The translations under genes and the position numbers were made by a program. 64,000 nt of DNA from Clostridiales bacterium. GTDB lineage: Bacteria; Bacillota; Clostridia; Lachnospirales; Anaerotignaceae. Positions within the stretch are counted from its first letter, which is position 1. Each line of letters starts with the position of its first letter. This document shows, piece after piece, positions 32,279 through 41,368 of this stretch. A model generated the notes under the pieces. That model ran no database searches and was not told where the DNA came from. It worked only from the letters and a program-made list of their open reading frames with translations. The stretch is taken from positions 27,926-91,925 of the forward strand of contig JAGZLR010000004.1 of assembly GCA_018364635.1 (NCBI GenBank), read 5' to 3'.

Positions 32279-33661
32279 CTATGCTTTAACTAAGTTTTCT
32301 CCTATAAGATAAACATCTCCGGCACCCATAGTTATCAACAAGTCTCCAGGATGACAGTGTTCGGTACAGTAAGACTCAATTTCGGTAAAATTGCTGAGGT
32401 AGATGGCGTCTTTTCCAGTTGATTTAATACCATCTGCAACATCCTGACCGCTGATTTCACCAGTATCTTTTTCACGAGCGGCAAAGATTGGACCAATAAT
32501 GATATGATCCGCATCCTGAAAAGCAGTGCAGAAATCGTTTAACAAAAACTTGGTTCTGGAATATGTGTGTGGCTGAAAAACTACCCATAAATCTTCATGT
32601 TTGGAGCTTTTTGCAGCTTTTAATGTTGCCTTTATCTCTGTTGGGTGGTGTGCGTAGTCGTCCACAACAGTCACACCATTAAAATTTCCTTTGAGCTGAA
32701 ACCGTCTCTCAGCGCCATGAAAGGCATGAAGTCCTTGAACAATAGCTGCTGTTGGAAGATGGAAAGCATAGGCTGCTGCATAGGCTGCAAGGGCGTTGGA
32801 AACGTTGTGGTCTCCAGGTACACTTAATTGGATATGAGCCAAGTTTTCTTGGTGGTAATATACATCAAAGCTATATCTGCCTAAATCGTCATGACAAACA
32901 TTGTGTGCTGTCCAATCTGCCTTTGGATTTGTTCCGCTTACTGTCCAAATATGACATTGTAAGCCTTTTAAAATTGTATCGATTTCAGGAATGTCTAAGT
33001 TGATAACAACAGTCCCATCAGCAGGAACTTTAGAGGCAAATTTATGGAACGACTGACGGATTTGCTGGATATCTTTAAAGTAATCCAAATGATCAGCTTC
33101 TACATTTAATATCACTGCTACATAAGGGTCAAATTTTAGAAAGCTATCAAAATATTCACAAGCTTCTGCTATAAAATATTCTGATGATCCGATTCGGATA
33201 TTTCCGCCTATAGAGGATAAATTACCTCCAATTTGAATTGTAGGATCTGTATCTGCAGCAAGAAGTATTTCAGAAATCATAGATGTTGTAGTCGTCTTTC
33301 CGTGTGTACCACTGACTGCGATGGCTTTTGGATAACACCGCATAATTTCTCCTAAAAGCTCAGCTCTGTCAATGGTCTCGATACCTTTTTCTTTCGCCGA
33401 GATAATTTCTGGATTGGAAGGTTTAATTGCTGCTGTGTAAATTACAAGATCAATATCATCTGTGATATTTTCAGCTTTGTGTCCTATATAAATTGTAGTA
33501 CCAATACTTTTTAAATGCTCTGTTGTGGCAGAGGCCTTCATATCGGAACCTGAAACTTTTTTTCCGTTATGGAGAAGAATTTCTGCCAAGCCAGACATAC
33601 TGACACCGCCGATACCAATAAAATAGACATGCTGATATGAGGTTTTAAGACTGTTTTTCAT
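32279..33661 (-). CDS. murC: UDP-N-acetylmuramate-L-alanine ligase
   Basis: Adds L-Ala to UDP-MurNAc, the first amino acid of the peptidoglycan stem. The 460-residue protein has the N-terminal FIGIGGVSMSGLAEILL Rossmann motif, the ATP-binding GTHGKTT at 118-124, the central ligase domain and a C-terminal domain with DDYAHHPTEIKAT. It is transcribed alone on the minus strand. Its stop codon abuts the DnaA-box array. Confidence 0.97.
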   Translation of the reverse strand: MKNSLKTSYQHVYFIGIGGVSMSGLAEILLHNGKKVSGSDMKASATTEHLKSIGTTIYIGHKAENITDDIDLVIYTAAIKPSNPEIISAKEKGIETIDRAELLGEIMRCYPKAIAVSGTHGKTTTTSMISEILLAADTDPTIQIGGNLSSIGGNIRIGSSEYFIAEACEYFDSFLKFDPYVAVILNVEADHLDYFKDIQQIRQSFHKFASKVPADGTVVINLDIPEIDTILKGLQCHIWTVSGTNPKADWTAHNVCHDDLGRYSFDVYYHQENLAHIQLSVPGDHNVSNALAAYAAAYAFHLPTAAIVQGLHAFHGAERRFQLKGNFNGVTVVDDYAHHPTEIKATLKAAKSSKHEDLWVVFQPHTYSRTKFLLNDFCTAFQDADHIIIGPIFAAREKDTGEISGQDVADGIKSTGKDAIYLSNFTEIESYCTEHCHPGDLLITMGAGDVYLIGENLVKA

Positions 33662-34117
33662 ATAAACGCTCCTGTCTTAAATTTTAATTATAAAATAAAT
33701 TTATTTTAAAGATTATAGTATCATGATAATTAATAAATTATACTACAGTGAAAAGTTAAAGTCTATACATTTTAAATGTCAGAAAAAAATCTGACGTAAT
33801 TTGCAGTAAGAATTGTTGAAAAATATCAACAGTTGTATATGCGTAGAGGAAAAAGGAATGTATCTTTCAGCAATTCTAATAATATATAAGGAAAGGTAAA
33901 TGCAGCTTGTTTTTGATAAATGGATATTTGGTATACAATTATTGAAAAAAAATGTATTTTTTTGTAACTATTTTTAAAACACTGGAATTCTATTGAAAAA
34001 ACATCATGTATTATGTTATTATAAAAATATAATTTTTTTGTTTTTTAATCACATTGCCTAAAAGAGTTTATGCCCTGCGTCATCATTGCGGGTATTCATA
34101 GAGGGGGTTTGACTTTT
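33662..34117. other. divergent intergenic region, 456 bases
   Basis: It separates the starts of murC and glgC and is very AT-rich. Two short perfect hairpins are visible: GTCAGA/TCTGAC at 33778-33795 and TGTTGA/TCAACA near 33815-33832; neither has a terminator T run. A 25-codon frame with AAGGAAAGG before it begins at 33900. The open frame from 34070 into glgC has no ribosome-binding site and is leader. Exact promoters could not be fixed. Confidence 0.5.
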
Positions 34118-35398
34118 ATGCCAAAGAAAGAAATGATTGCGATGCTGTTGGCTGGTGGACAGGGGAGCAGATTAGGGATACTTACAAAAAATGTGGCAAA
34201 ACCGGCAGTTGCATTTGGTGGGAAATACAGGATTATTGACTTTCCGTTAAGCAACTGTATTAATTCAGGTGTTGATACTGTAGGGGTTTTGACACAATAT
34301 CAGCCATTGAGACTGAATCGACATATTGGAATTGGCATTCCTTGGGATTTGGACAAAAAAAATGGAGGCGTTACGATTCTTGCTCCACATTCAAAGAGTG
34401 GAGATCAAGGAGAATGGTTTATGGGAACCGCAAATGCGATTTATCAAAATATAGACTATATCGATGGAAATGATCCTGAGTTTGTATTGATTCTTTCAGG
34501 GGATCATATCTATAAAATGGATTATTCTAAGATGCTAGAATTCCATAAACAAAATCGTTGTGCAGCTACAATAGCGGTGATGGAGGTTCCTTTAAAAGAC
34601 GCAAATAGATTTGGTATTATGAATACAGAGAAAGATGATAAAATTTATGAATTTGAGGAGAAGCCGGCAAACCCTAAAAGTAATTTAGCCAGTATGGGAA
34701 TTTATATTTTTACATGGGATCGTTTGAGAGATGCGTTAATTGTTGATAGTAAAATTCATCCAGATAGCGATTTTGGTAAACATATTATTCCTTTAATGCT
34801 TGAAGAGGGACAAAGTATTTATGCCTATCGGTTTAAAGACTATTGGAAGGATGTGGGAACCCTTGAGTCCTATTGGCAAGCGAATATGGAATTAGTACAA
34901 ACAGTTCCTGCATTTAATTTATATGAAGATTTTTGGAAGATTTATACAAATTTAGACCACCAGCCACCACAATATACTGGAATGGAAGCGAAGGTATGTT
35001 CCAGCATTGCATCTGAGGGCAGTGAGATTTATGGAGAAGTGTATAATTCTGTTTTAGGCCCCGATGTAATTATAGGAAAAGGTTCTGTTATTCGGGATTC
35101 CATTATTATGAGCGGTACTGTTATTGGGGAAAACTGTATGTTAGATAGGGTTATTATAGATGAACAAAGCCAAATTGGAAATGAGGTGAGGATAGGGAGT
35201 GGCGAAAATATTGCCAATGAGATGAAGCCAAAAATTTATAATACAGGCATTACTGTCATTGGGGAGAAATCTGTAGTTCCAGATAAGGTAGAAATCGGCA
35301 AAAATTGTGTTGTCTATGGTCGCACAACTTTTGAAGACTATCCGGAGGGCAGATTAGAGAGTGGAAAGTCTGCAATCATCGAGGGGGCATCTTTATGA
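34118..35398 (+). CDS. glgC: glucose-1-phosphate adenylyltransferase, catalytic subunit
   Basis: Makes ADP-glucose for glycogen synthesis. The 426-residue protein has the nucleotide-binding block LLAGGQGSRLGILTKNVAKPAVAFGGKYRIIDFPLSNC, an EEKPANPKSN sugar-phosphate site and a C-terminal left-handed beta-helix. The start is ATG 34118 with AGGGGG at 34102-34107; an in-frame ATG at 34070 has no such site. It overlaps glgD by 4 bases, so the two subunits are translated together. No glgA or glgB is in the window. Confidence 0.95.
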   Translation: MPKKEMIAMLLAGGQGSRLGILTKNVAKPAVAFGGKYRIIDFPLSNCINSGVDTVGVLTQYQPLRLNRHIGIGIPWDLDKKNGGVTILAPHSKSGDQGEWFMGTANAIYQNIDYIDGNDPEFVLILSGDHIYKMDYSKMLEFHKQNRCAATIAVMEVPLKDANRFGIMNTEKDDKIYEFEEKPANPKSNLASMGIYIFTWDRLRDALIVDSKIHPDSDFGKHIIPLMLEEGQSIYAYRFKDYWKDVGTLESYWQANMELVQTVPAFNLYEDFWKIYTNLDHQPPQYTGMEAKVCSSIASEGSEIYGEVYNSVLGPDVIIGKGSVIRDSIIMSGTVIGENCMLDRVIIDEQSQIGNEVRIGSGENIANEMKPKIYNTGITVIGEKSVVPDKVEIGKNCVVYGRTTFEDYPEGRLESGKSAIIEGASL

Positions 35399-36510
35399 AA
35401 TCTATTGGAATTATTTTAGCAGGCGGCAACAGCGAAATGCGTCTGGGGGATTTGACGTTTACAAGAGCTGCAGCAGCGATGCCGGTAGGGAGCTGCTATC
35501 GGGCAATTGACTTTGCTCTGACAAATATGTCAAAGGGCGGAATTACAAAAGTCGCTGTTATGACACAGTTTAATTCGAGAAGCCTCCATGATCATATGAT
35601 GAGTTCTAAATGGTGGGATTTCGGAAGAAAACAGGGCGGTTTGTATATTTTTACGCCATTTTTAACACAGGATAGTTCCTATTGGTTTCGTGGAACGGCG
35701 GATGCTATTTACCAAAATATTTCCTTTTTGAAAAAAAGTAACGAAAAGTACGTAATTATTTCTTCAGGTGATGCAATTTACAAAATGAATTTCAGAGAAG
35801 TACTAGAATTCCATAAAGAAAAAAAAGCTGATGTTACAGTGGTATGTAAAGATATGGCGGGTAAAGATCTGTCAAGGTTTGGTATCCTAAAGCTTGATGA
35901 AAATAAAAGGATTAGGGAATTTATAGAAAAGCCAGCAGATCCACAAAGTTCATTAGCTTCTTTAGGGATTTATGTCATATCAAGAGAACTTTTAATCAAT
36001 TTGCTAGAAGAGGTTGTTCCTCAGGGGAATTATAATTTGGTCAATGAAATGCTTGTAAAAAGGCTGAATATGTTCCAGATGTATGGTTATGAATTTCATG
36101 GATACTGGTCGAATATCGGAGCTAGTATTATGGATTATTATAGTACCAATATGGATTTTCTGAATAAGGAAATTAGAGATATTTTTACAAGGCAGGAACC
36201 GTATATTGAGACAAAGCCGAAGGATCAGGCGCCGGTGAAATTTAATTTTAAAGCTGAGGTAAGAGATGCTATTTGCGGTACAGGAACAATTGTCAATGGT
36301 CAGGTGGAACATTCTGTATTGTTTCGAAGAGTTTATTCTGGAGAAAATTCGAAAATTAAAGATTCTATTGTTATGGAAGGCTGCTATATTGGCAATAACT
36401 GTGTAGTAGAAAACGCAATTTTGGACAAAGAGGTAATTCTGTCAGATGGAAAACAGGTGATTGGGCAGCCTGGGGCACCTGTAGTAGTGAAGAAAAACAC
36501 TGTAATTTAA
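35395..36510 (+). CDS. glgD: glucose-1-phosphate adenylyltransferase, regulatory-type subunit
   Basis: Second subunit of the Firmicutes GlgCD enzyme. The 371-residue protein is homologous to GlgC, but its nucleotide-binding segment reads AGGNSEMRLGDLTFTRAAAAMPVGSCYRAIDFALTN, without the GGQG.RL pattern, as expected for the GlgD class that raises GlgC activity but is weak or inactive alone. GAGGGGG is just upstream. It shares an ATGA overlap with glgC. Confidence 0.94.
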   Translation: MKSIGIILAGGNSEMRLGDLTFTRAAAAMPVGSCYRAIDFALTNMSKGGITKVAVMTQFNSRSLHDHMMSSKWWDFGRKQGGLYIFTPFLTQDSSYWFRGTADAIYQNISFLKKSNEKYVIISSGDAIYKMNFREVLEFHKEKKADVTVVCKDMAGKDLSRFGILKLDENKRIREFIEKPADPQSSLASLGIYVISRELLINLLEEVVPQGNYNLVNEMLVKRLNMFQMYGYEFHGYWSNIGASIMDYYSTNMDFLNKEIRDIFTRQEPYIETKPKDQAPVKFNFKAEVRDAICGTGTIVNGQVEHSVLFRRVYSGENSKIKDSIVMEGCYIGNNCVVENAILDKEVILSDGKQVIGQPGAPVVVKKNTVI

Positions 36511-36556
36511 TCATAAGTGTTTTTAAAAATGCAAAGGGGAAAGGAATTGAGGACTT

Positions 36557-36841
36557 ATGGAGATTACTGATGTAAGAGTAAGGAAAATAAACAAAGAGGG
36601 AAAAATGAAAGCGGTGGTGTCAGTTACCTTTGATAATGAATTTGTAGTACATGATATTAAAGTTATTGAAAAAGATGAGGAACTTTTTATTGCAATGCCA
36701 AGTAGAAAGACAGCAGATGGTGAGTTTAGAGATATTGCCCATCCAATCAATGCATCTGCAAGGGAAAAAATACAAAAACTGGTATTAGAAAAATATGAGA
36801 CAATGCTGGCGGAAGATAGCGTTGGAGACGAGGTTGAATGA
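36557..36841 (+). CDS. spoVG: SpoVG family RNA/DNA-binding regulator
   Basis: A 94-residue protein of the SpoVG family, involved in asymmetric septation and, in several Firmicutes, in global regulation through nucleic-acid binding. It opens MEITDVRVRKIN and has the core VSVTFDNEFVVHDIKVIE and FIAMPSRK. A GGGGAAAGGA stretch is upstream. As in Bacillus, spoVG lies just before glmU and prs. It has its own terminator. Confidence 0.95.
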   Translation: MEITDVRVRKINKEGKMKAVVSVTFDNEFVVHDIKVIEKDEELFIAMPSRKTADGEFRDIAHPINASAREKIQKLVLEKYETMLAEDSVGDEVE

Positions 36842-36847
36842 TTATGG

Positions 36848-36876
36848 GGCGTTTTGCAAAAGCAAAACGCCTTTTT
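36848..36876 (+). terminator. terminator after spoVG
   Basis: GGCGTTTTGC (36848-36857) pairs perfectly with GCAAAACGCC (36862-36871), then TTTTT. Confidence 0.92.
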
Positions 36877-36948
36877 ATATTAATTGAAAAATTTGAAACG
36901 TAATTTTGCACAAACTGAGTAAGAATATAAAATGAAATTTGGTGTTTT

Positions 36949-36970
36949 TAATATTGAAAAATCAATATTA
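36949..36970. repeat. inverted repeat upstream of glmU
   Basis: A perfect 9-bp inverted repeat, TAATATTGA and TCAATATTA, with an AAAA centre, about 50 bases before the glmU start. It lacks a T run, so it is a possible operator or mRNA hairpin rather than a terminator. Confidence 0.6.
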
Positions 36971-37018
36971 CCATGAGACAATAAAATATAAAGGATAAAT
37001 TTTTGAAGGAGATATTAT

Positions 37019-38380
37019 ATGAATAAATTAAGGGCAATAATTTTGGCAGCTGGGGAAGGAACAAGAATGAGATCAAAAACGTCTAAAGTGCTTCATTCTA
37101 TTTTAAACCGGCCTATGATTCATTATGTACTAGATGCGGCAAAGCAAAGTGGCGCTGAAAAAACTTGCATTGTCATCGGCCACAAAGGGGAAGAAGTGCG
37201 CAAAAGTATAGAGCAAGAAAATGTTGAATTTGTGGTGCAGCAGGAACGTTTGGGAACAGGACACGCAGTGATGATGGCAAAAGGTTTTATCACTGAAGAC
37301 AGCGATATTTTGGTGCTTTATGGAGATACACCACTGATTCAGGGAGATACGCTTAAAAAATTGGTCGAATTTCATAGAAAAAATGAAAATAGTGTATCTA
37401 TTATTTCTGCGAAAATAGCAGAACCGACTGGCTATGGCCGCATTATCAGAGATGAAAAAGGAAGTTTTATGAAAAATGTAGAACACAAAGACGCGACGGA
37501 GGAAGAACGAAAGATATGTGAAGTCAATACAGGTGTTTACTGTTTTCGGGGAAAAAGCCTCCTGAGCGCATTAGGACAATTAAAAAACGATAATATACAA
37601 AAAGAATATTATCTCCCAGACACGCTGCAAATTATTTTAAAGGGTGGCGAGAAGGTTGATGCTATGTTGGCGGAGGATGTGACAGAATTTTTTGGCATCA
37701 ACTCTAGGGTACAGTTGGCTCAGGCGACAGAATTGATGAAAAATAGAATCAATAAATATTGGATGGAACAAGGGGTTACATTGATTGATCCGTCTCAGAC
37801 TTATATTTCGCCTCAAGTTCAGATTGGAATGGATACAATTCTCTATCCAGGTACTATTTTAGAAGGTAAAACTGTGATAGGAGAAGGCTGTATGATTGGT
37901 CCAAATACACGGGTAAGCGATGGCGTATTGGGCTGTGGAGTAACAGCAAAATATTCAACAATTATGGAATCCTCTATAGGGGATCGAACGACAGTAGGAC
38001 CATATGCGTATATCAGGCCAAATTGTAGCGTAGGAGAAGATGTGCGTTTAGGAGATTTTGTAGAGGTTAAAAATTCTAAGATTGGCAATGGAACAAAGGT
38101 ATCCCATTTGACTTACATTGGTGATTCTGATGTGGGATGTGGAATCAATTTTGGCTGTGGTACAGTGACCGTAAATTATGATGGAAAAAAGAAATATAGA
38201 ACAGTGATTGAAGACAATGCGTTTATTGGTTGTAATACAAATTTAATTGCACCTGTGACAGTTGGGAAAAGTGCTTATATTGCCGCTGGTTCTACGATTA
38301 CAAAGGATATTCCTTCTGAGAGTCTTGCTGTTGCTAGAAGTCGTCAGGAAAATATTAAGGGATGGACAAAACGTAAATAA
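37019..38380 (+). CDS. glmU: bifunctional UDP-GlcNAc pyrophosphorylase / GlcN-1-P acetyltransferase
   Basis: Performs the last two steps to UDP-GlcNAc, for peptidoglycan and other glycans. The 453-residue protein has an N-terminal uridylyltransferase domain (LAAGEGTRMRSKTSKVLH, YGDTPLI) and a C-terminal left-handed beta-helix acetyltransferase (from about 250) with YIRPNCSVGE, EVKNSKIG, HLTYIGDSDVG and NYDGKKK. GAAGGAGA precedes the ATG. It is followed by prs, as in many Firmicutes. Confidence 0.97.
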   Translation: MNKLRAIILAAGEGTRMRSKTSKVLHSILNRPMIHYVLDAAKQSGAEKTCIVIGHKGEEVRKSIEQENVEFVVQQERLGTGHAVMMAKGFITEDSDILVLYGDTPLIQGDTLKKLVEFHRKNENSVSIISAKIAEPTGYGRIIRDEKGSFMKNVEHKDATEEERKICEVNTGVYCFRGKSLLSALGQLKNDNIQKEYYLPDTLQIILKGGEKVDAMLAEDVTEFFGINSRVQLAQATELMKNRINKYWMEQGVTLIDPSQTYISPQVQIGMDTILYPGTILEGKTVIGEGCMIGPNTRVSDGVLGCGVTAKYSTIMESSIGDRTTVGPYAYIRPNCSVGEDVRLGDFVEVKNSKIGNGTKVSHLTYIGDSDVGCGINFGCGTVTVNYDGKKKYRTVIEDNAFIGCNTNLIAPVTVGKSAYIAAGSTITKDIPSESLAVARSRQENIKGWTKRK

Positions 38381-38491
38381 AAGATATATTTGTCTTTTTC
38401 TGTTGAAAATTATAATTATCTGATGTAACATAAGATTGGAAGTATAGTTGCCAATCCAAGGTATACAATCATTTAGGAGGAAAAGTGAATT

Positions 38492-39439
38492 ATGATGAGC
38501 AATATCAAAATTTTCGCTTGTAATTCCAATGTGGAGCTTGCAAATGAAATTGCTAAAAATCTTGGTCTGACATTAGGACAGGCAGAAGTCACTCATTTTA
38601 GCGATGGTGAGGTTTCAATCAAGATTAATGAAACAATTCGTGGAGCTGATGTCTATATTATTCAGTCCACCTCTGCTCCGGTCAATGATAATTTGATGGA
38701 GCTACTGATTATGATTGATGCAATGAAAAGAGCTTCTGCAGAAAGAATCACTGCTGTTATTCCATATTATGGATATGCAAGACAAGATCGTAAGGCAAGA
38801 GCGAGAGATCCAATCAGTGCAAAGCTAGTGGCAAATATTTTGACCGCTGCAGGCGCAGATAGAGTGCTTACAATGGATCTGCATTGTGCGCAGATTCAAG
38901 GATTCTTTGATATTCCTGTAGACCATTTATTAGGAGTTCCGCTTTTGAGCAATTATTACAGAATGAAATATGGGGAAGGATTAAAGGATTTTATTGCAGT
39001 TTCTCCAGACTTAGGTAGTGTCGGCAGAACAAGAGCTTTTGCTACAAAAATGGATATTCCTTTGGCGATTATTGATAAAAGAAGGCCAAAGGCAAATGTC
39101 AGTGAAATTATGAACATTATTGGTGATGTAGCGGACAAGAGAGTCATAATTGTTGATGATATGATTGATACAGCCGGTACAATTACTAATGCTGCAAGTG
39201 CATTAAAAGAACGAGGCGCTATAGAAGTAAATGCATGTTGTACGCATCCGGTGTTATCAGGTCCTGCCATTGAAAGGATTGAAAAGTCTGCAATCGATGA
39301 ACTGGTAGTGTTAGATACAATCAAACTGCCTGAGGAAAAGAGATTACCAAAAATAAAAGTACTTTCTGTTTCAAGCATTTTTGCAGATGCCATTGGACGT
39401 ATTCATGATGGCCTTTCTGTCTCTAAATTATTTGATTAA
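38492..39439 (+). CDS. prs: ribose-phosphate pyrophosphokinase
   Basis: Makes PRPP from ribose 5-phosphate and ATP for nucleotide, His and Trp synthesis. The 315-residue protein has the flexible-loop block YARQDRKARARDPISAK, MDLHCAQIQGFFDIPVDHL and the PRPP-binding VDDMIDTAGTI. AGGAGG is upstream; two adjacent ATG codons (38492, 38495) are possible starts. In Bacillus prs is followed by ctc-pth-mfd; here the bio genes and atp operon come between. Confidence 0.97.
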   Translation: MMSNIKIFACNSNVELANEIAKNLGLTLGQAEVTHFSDGEVSIKINETIRGADVYIIQSTSAPVNDNLMELLIMIDAMKRASAERITAVIPYYGYARQDRKARARDPISAKLVANILTAAGADRVLTMDLHCAQIQGFFDIPVDHLLGVPLLSNYYRMKYGEGLKDFIAVSPDLGSVGRTRAFATKMDIPLAIIDKRRPKANVSEIMNIIGDVADKRVIIVDDMIDTAGTITNAASALKERGAIEVNACCTHPVLSGPAIERIEKSAIDELVVLDTIKLPEEKRLPKIKVLSVSSIFADAIGRIHDGLSVSKLFD

Positions 39440-39476
39440 AAAAAAACCGTTTTGGGATTCCAAAACGGTTTTTTTA
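39438..39476. terminator. bidirectional terminator between prs and bioY
   Basis: AACCGTTTTGG (39445-39455) pairs perfectly with CCAAAACGGTT (39460-39470), loop GATT, with A and T runs on either side. Confidence 0.92.
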
Positions 39477-40013
39477 ATCGGAGTAGGATTTTTTTACAAG
39501 GGAATTTAGCTGTGGGCCTAAGATAGCGGCAATTAGTATCTTGATGAAATCTCCTGGAATAAATGGCAGTACACCAGCAGTGCAGGAGGTCCATAGATCC
39601 ATATGAGCGGACAATGAGAGCCATAAGGTGCCAAAAAAATAACAGATCAACGTGCCAAGTATCATGGCAAAGATACTTGGATATAGTTTTCCTTTCGATT
39701 GCTCAATCCATTTGCCCGAGAGGATGCAAAGAAAGAAAAAACCAATGATATAACCCCCAGTAGGGCCTAGAAGTTTTCCAGGACCTCCGGAAAATCCTGA
39801 GAATACAGGAAGTCCGACAAGCCCAAGCAATACGTAGATAAGATAACTGAGAGTCCCTTGTTTGGCTCCTAAGAGATAGAGAGAAAAATAAATGACTAAA
39901 TTAGTCAAAGAGATTGGCACAGGACCAATAGGTAAGGATAATGGCCCTAATATGCATAAAATAGCAGAATTTAGGCCGATAATAACCATGGAACGAATCT
40001 TTGTGTGCTGCAT
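39474..40013 (-). CDS. bioY: biotin ECF transporter S component BioY
   Basis: Membrane protein that captures biotin and works with a shared energy-coupling module. The 179-residue protein has about six membrane segments and the BioY blocks LGPLSLPIGPVPISLTNLVIY, GLPVFSGFSGGPGKLLGPTGGYIIGF and FIPGDFIK. AGGAGG precedes the ATG. It starts 11 bases after bioB in the same direction. EcfA and EcfT genes are not here. Confidence 0.96.
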   Translation of the reverse strand: MQHTKIRSMVIIGLNSAILCILGPLSLPIGPVPISLTNLVIYFSLYLLGAKQGTLSYLIYVLLGLVGLPVFSGFSGGPGKLLGPTGGYIIGFFFLCILSGKWIEQSKGKLYPSIFAMILGTLICYFFGTLWLSLSAHMDLWTSCTAGVLPFIPGDFIKILIAAILGPQLNSLVKKSYSD

Positions 40014-40024
40014 ATAAATTCCTC

Positions 40025-40972
40025 CTATAAATGAAAACCTAATTGACGAATAAGATTTACGTCTTTTTGAATATTTGTACCATGTGTTGTAAGCATATCT
40101 CCGGTAATCGCTGCATTGGCGCCTGATTGAAAAAGAAATTTTCCGTGGTCATTCCATTGCGCTCGCCCGGCAGCAATACGAATATATGCAGTCGGATTAA
40201 GAAAGCGAAAAATGACAAAGGTACGAAGAATATCATTTTTTGTGAGGGAAGGTAGTTTTGAGAAAGCTGTATTCCTGATTGGAATCAAGACATTGATAGG
40301 GATTGACTGAATGTTTAATTCTGCTAATGCCAGGGCAAGATCAATTCGGTCCTGCCACGATTCCCCCATACCAATAATTCCGCCAGAACAAACAGATAGT
40401 CCTAATGTTTGGGCATCTTGGATGACTTTGAGTTTCTCATCATAGGTGTGGGTTGTGCAGATATGGGGAAAGAAGTTTTTTGATGTTTCCAGATTCATAT
40501 GGTACCTTGTCATACCTGCATTTTGTAAGGTCTTTAATTCATCTTGAGACAACAATCCATGGGATCCGCATAGTGGGATAGGATAGGCTTTTTTTAACGC
40601 TTGGTAGACAGAAACTGCATGGAAGAGATCTGTTTTTGTTAATTTTTTTCCAGAGGTAACGATAGCATAGTGGTGAATTCCTGATAGATGTACTTCTCTT
40701 AAATCTCGCAAAAAAATGTCCTTAGGCAAAAATGGATAAGCTTCTTCTGTTGTTGAATGATAAACAGACTGTACACAAAATTTGCAATCCTCACTACAAT
40801 TTCCTTTTCGTCCATTGATAATTGTGCAAAGATCTATTTGATTTTTGCAAAAATGCCTGCGTAGTCGGTCAGCATCCCTGGATAAAAGATGAATGTCTGT
40901 AGTGAGCAAAAAGCTCAAATCATCTTTTGCAGATAGTCTTTTTCCTTTTATTATTTGGTCAGTGATGTCCAT
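40025..40972 (-). CDS. bioB: biotin synthase
   Basis: Radical SAM enzyme that inserts sulfur into dethiobiotin. From the ATG at 40972 the protein has 315 residues; AAAGGAG lies 6 bases upstream, so the longer frame is rejected. The 4Fe-4S motif is C59-x3-C63-x2-C66 (NCSEDCKFCVQS), followed by SGGIIGMGE and a C-terminal region with IRIAAGRAQW. No bioA, bioD, bioF or bioW is in the window, so precursor supply lies elsewhere or dethiobiotin is imported. Confidence 0.95.
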   Translation of the reverse strand: MDITDQIIKGKRLSAKDDLSFLLTTDIHLLSRDADRLRRHFCKNQIDLCTIINGRKGNCSEDCKFCVQSVYHSTTEEAYPFLPKDIFLRDLREVHLSGIHHYAIVTSGKKLTKTDLFHAVSVYQALKKAYPIPLCGSHGLLSQDELKTLQNAGMTRYHMNLETSKNFFPHICTTHTYDEKLKVIQDAQTLGLSVCSGGIIGMGESWQDRIDLALALAELNIQSIPINVLIPIRNTAFSKLPSLTKNDILRTFVIFRFLNPTAYIRIAAGRAQWNDHGKFLFQSGANAAITGDMLTTHGTNIQKDVNLIRQLGFHL

Positions 40973-41000
40973 TTCAAGCTCCTTTCTTCTCTTTGCGTTT

Positions 41001-41053
41001 AGTATAGGATGAAAGAATAAAATTGTCAATCATTATTTTTATATGGTTAACAA
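41001..41053 (-). promoter_or_regulatory. bioBY promoter with BirA-type operator
   Basis: On the minus strand, TTGACA (41024-41029), a 17-base spacer and TATACT (41001-41006) form a near-consensus promoter. A BirA-like dyad overlaps its -35 box: TTGTCAATC (41023-41031) and GGTTAACAA (41045-41053); the right half is an exact match to the TTGTTAACC/GGTTAACAA consensus, and the left half has two mismatches. Spacing between halves is 13, one base shorter than commonly listed. Confidence 0.75.
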
Positions 41054-41250
41054 TTGGCTTTGGAATAAAGAATTGGTAAAATTGCTGAATAGATAGGAGA
41101 AAACACAACAATTTGCCCTTACAAGTCTTATTTTTATATCTTAGATCAGCTGATTGAAGAGGGAGACAGGGAACATCTATTAAAAATATGGTTGTCATTT
41201 GGGCTTTTCATTATAATCTACACAAAATAAATAAAATTGATAAAAAAATA

Positions 41251-41278
41251 TTGAGATTTTTGCGAAAAATACTATAAT
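41251..41278 (+). promoter_or_regulatory. candidate promoter of the atp operon
   Basis: TTGAGA (41251-41256), a 16-base spacer and a perfect TATAAT (41273-41278), about 90 bases before atpB. Confidence 0.65.
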
Positions 41279-41368
41279 TTAGAAGAGGATATTATAAGAA
41301 GTTAAATTTATTCTATGTCTAAGGCTGCGGATTGACAAGATAGGATTCAGGAGAGGAAGGTGAAAAAC

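Larger units (their letters stand above)
40973..41368. other. divergent intergenic region between bioB and atpB
   Basis: A 396-base gap. It carries the bioBY promoter/operator at its left end (41001-41053) and a candidate atp promoter at its right (41251-41278). The rest (about 41060-41245) has no ORF with a ribosome-binding site and no clear RNA structure. Confidence 0.65.

Noticed and set aside
33778..33832. Two hairpins in the murC-glgC gap as terminators or a riboswitch
   Set aside because: Stems are only 6 bp, no T run follows and no known riboswitch motif is visible.
40973..41029. Longer BioB start at 41029
   Set aside because: It would start upstream of the mapped promoter -10 and the AAAGGAG site; the ATG at 40972 fits BioB homologues.
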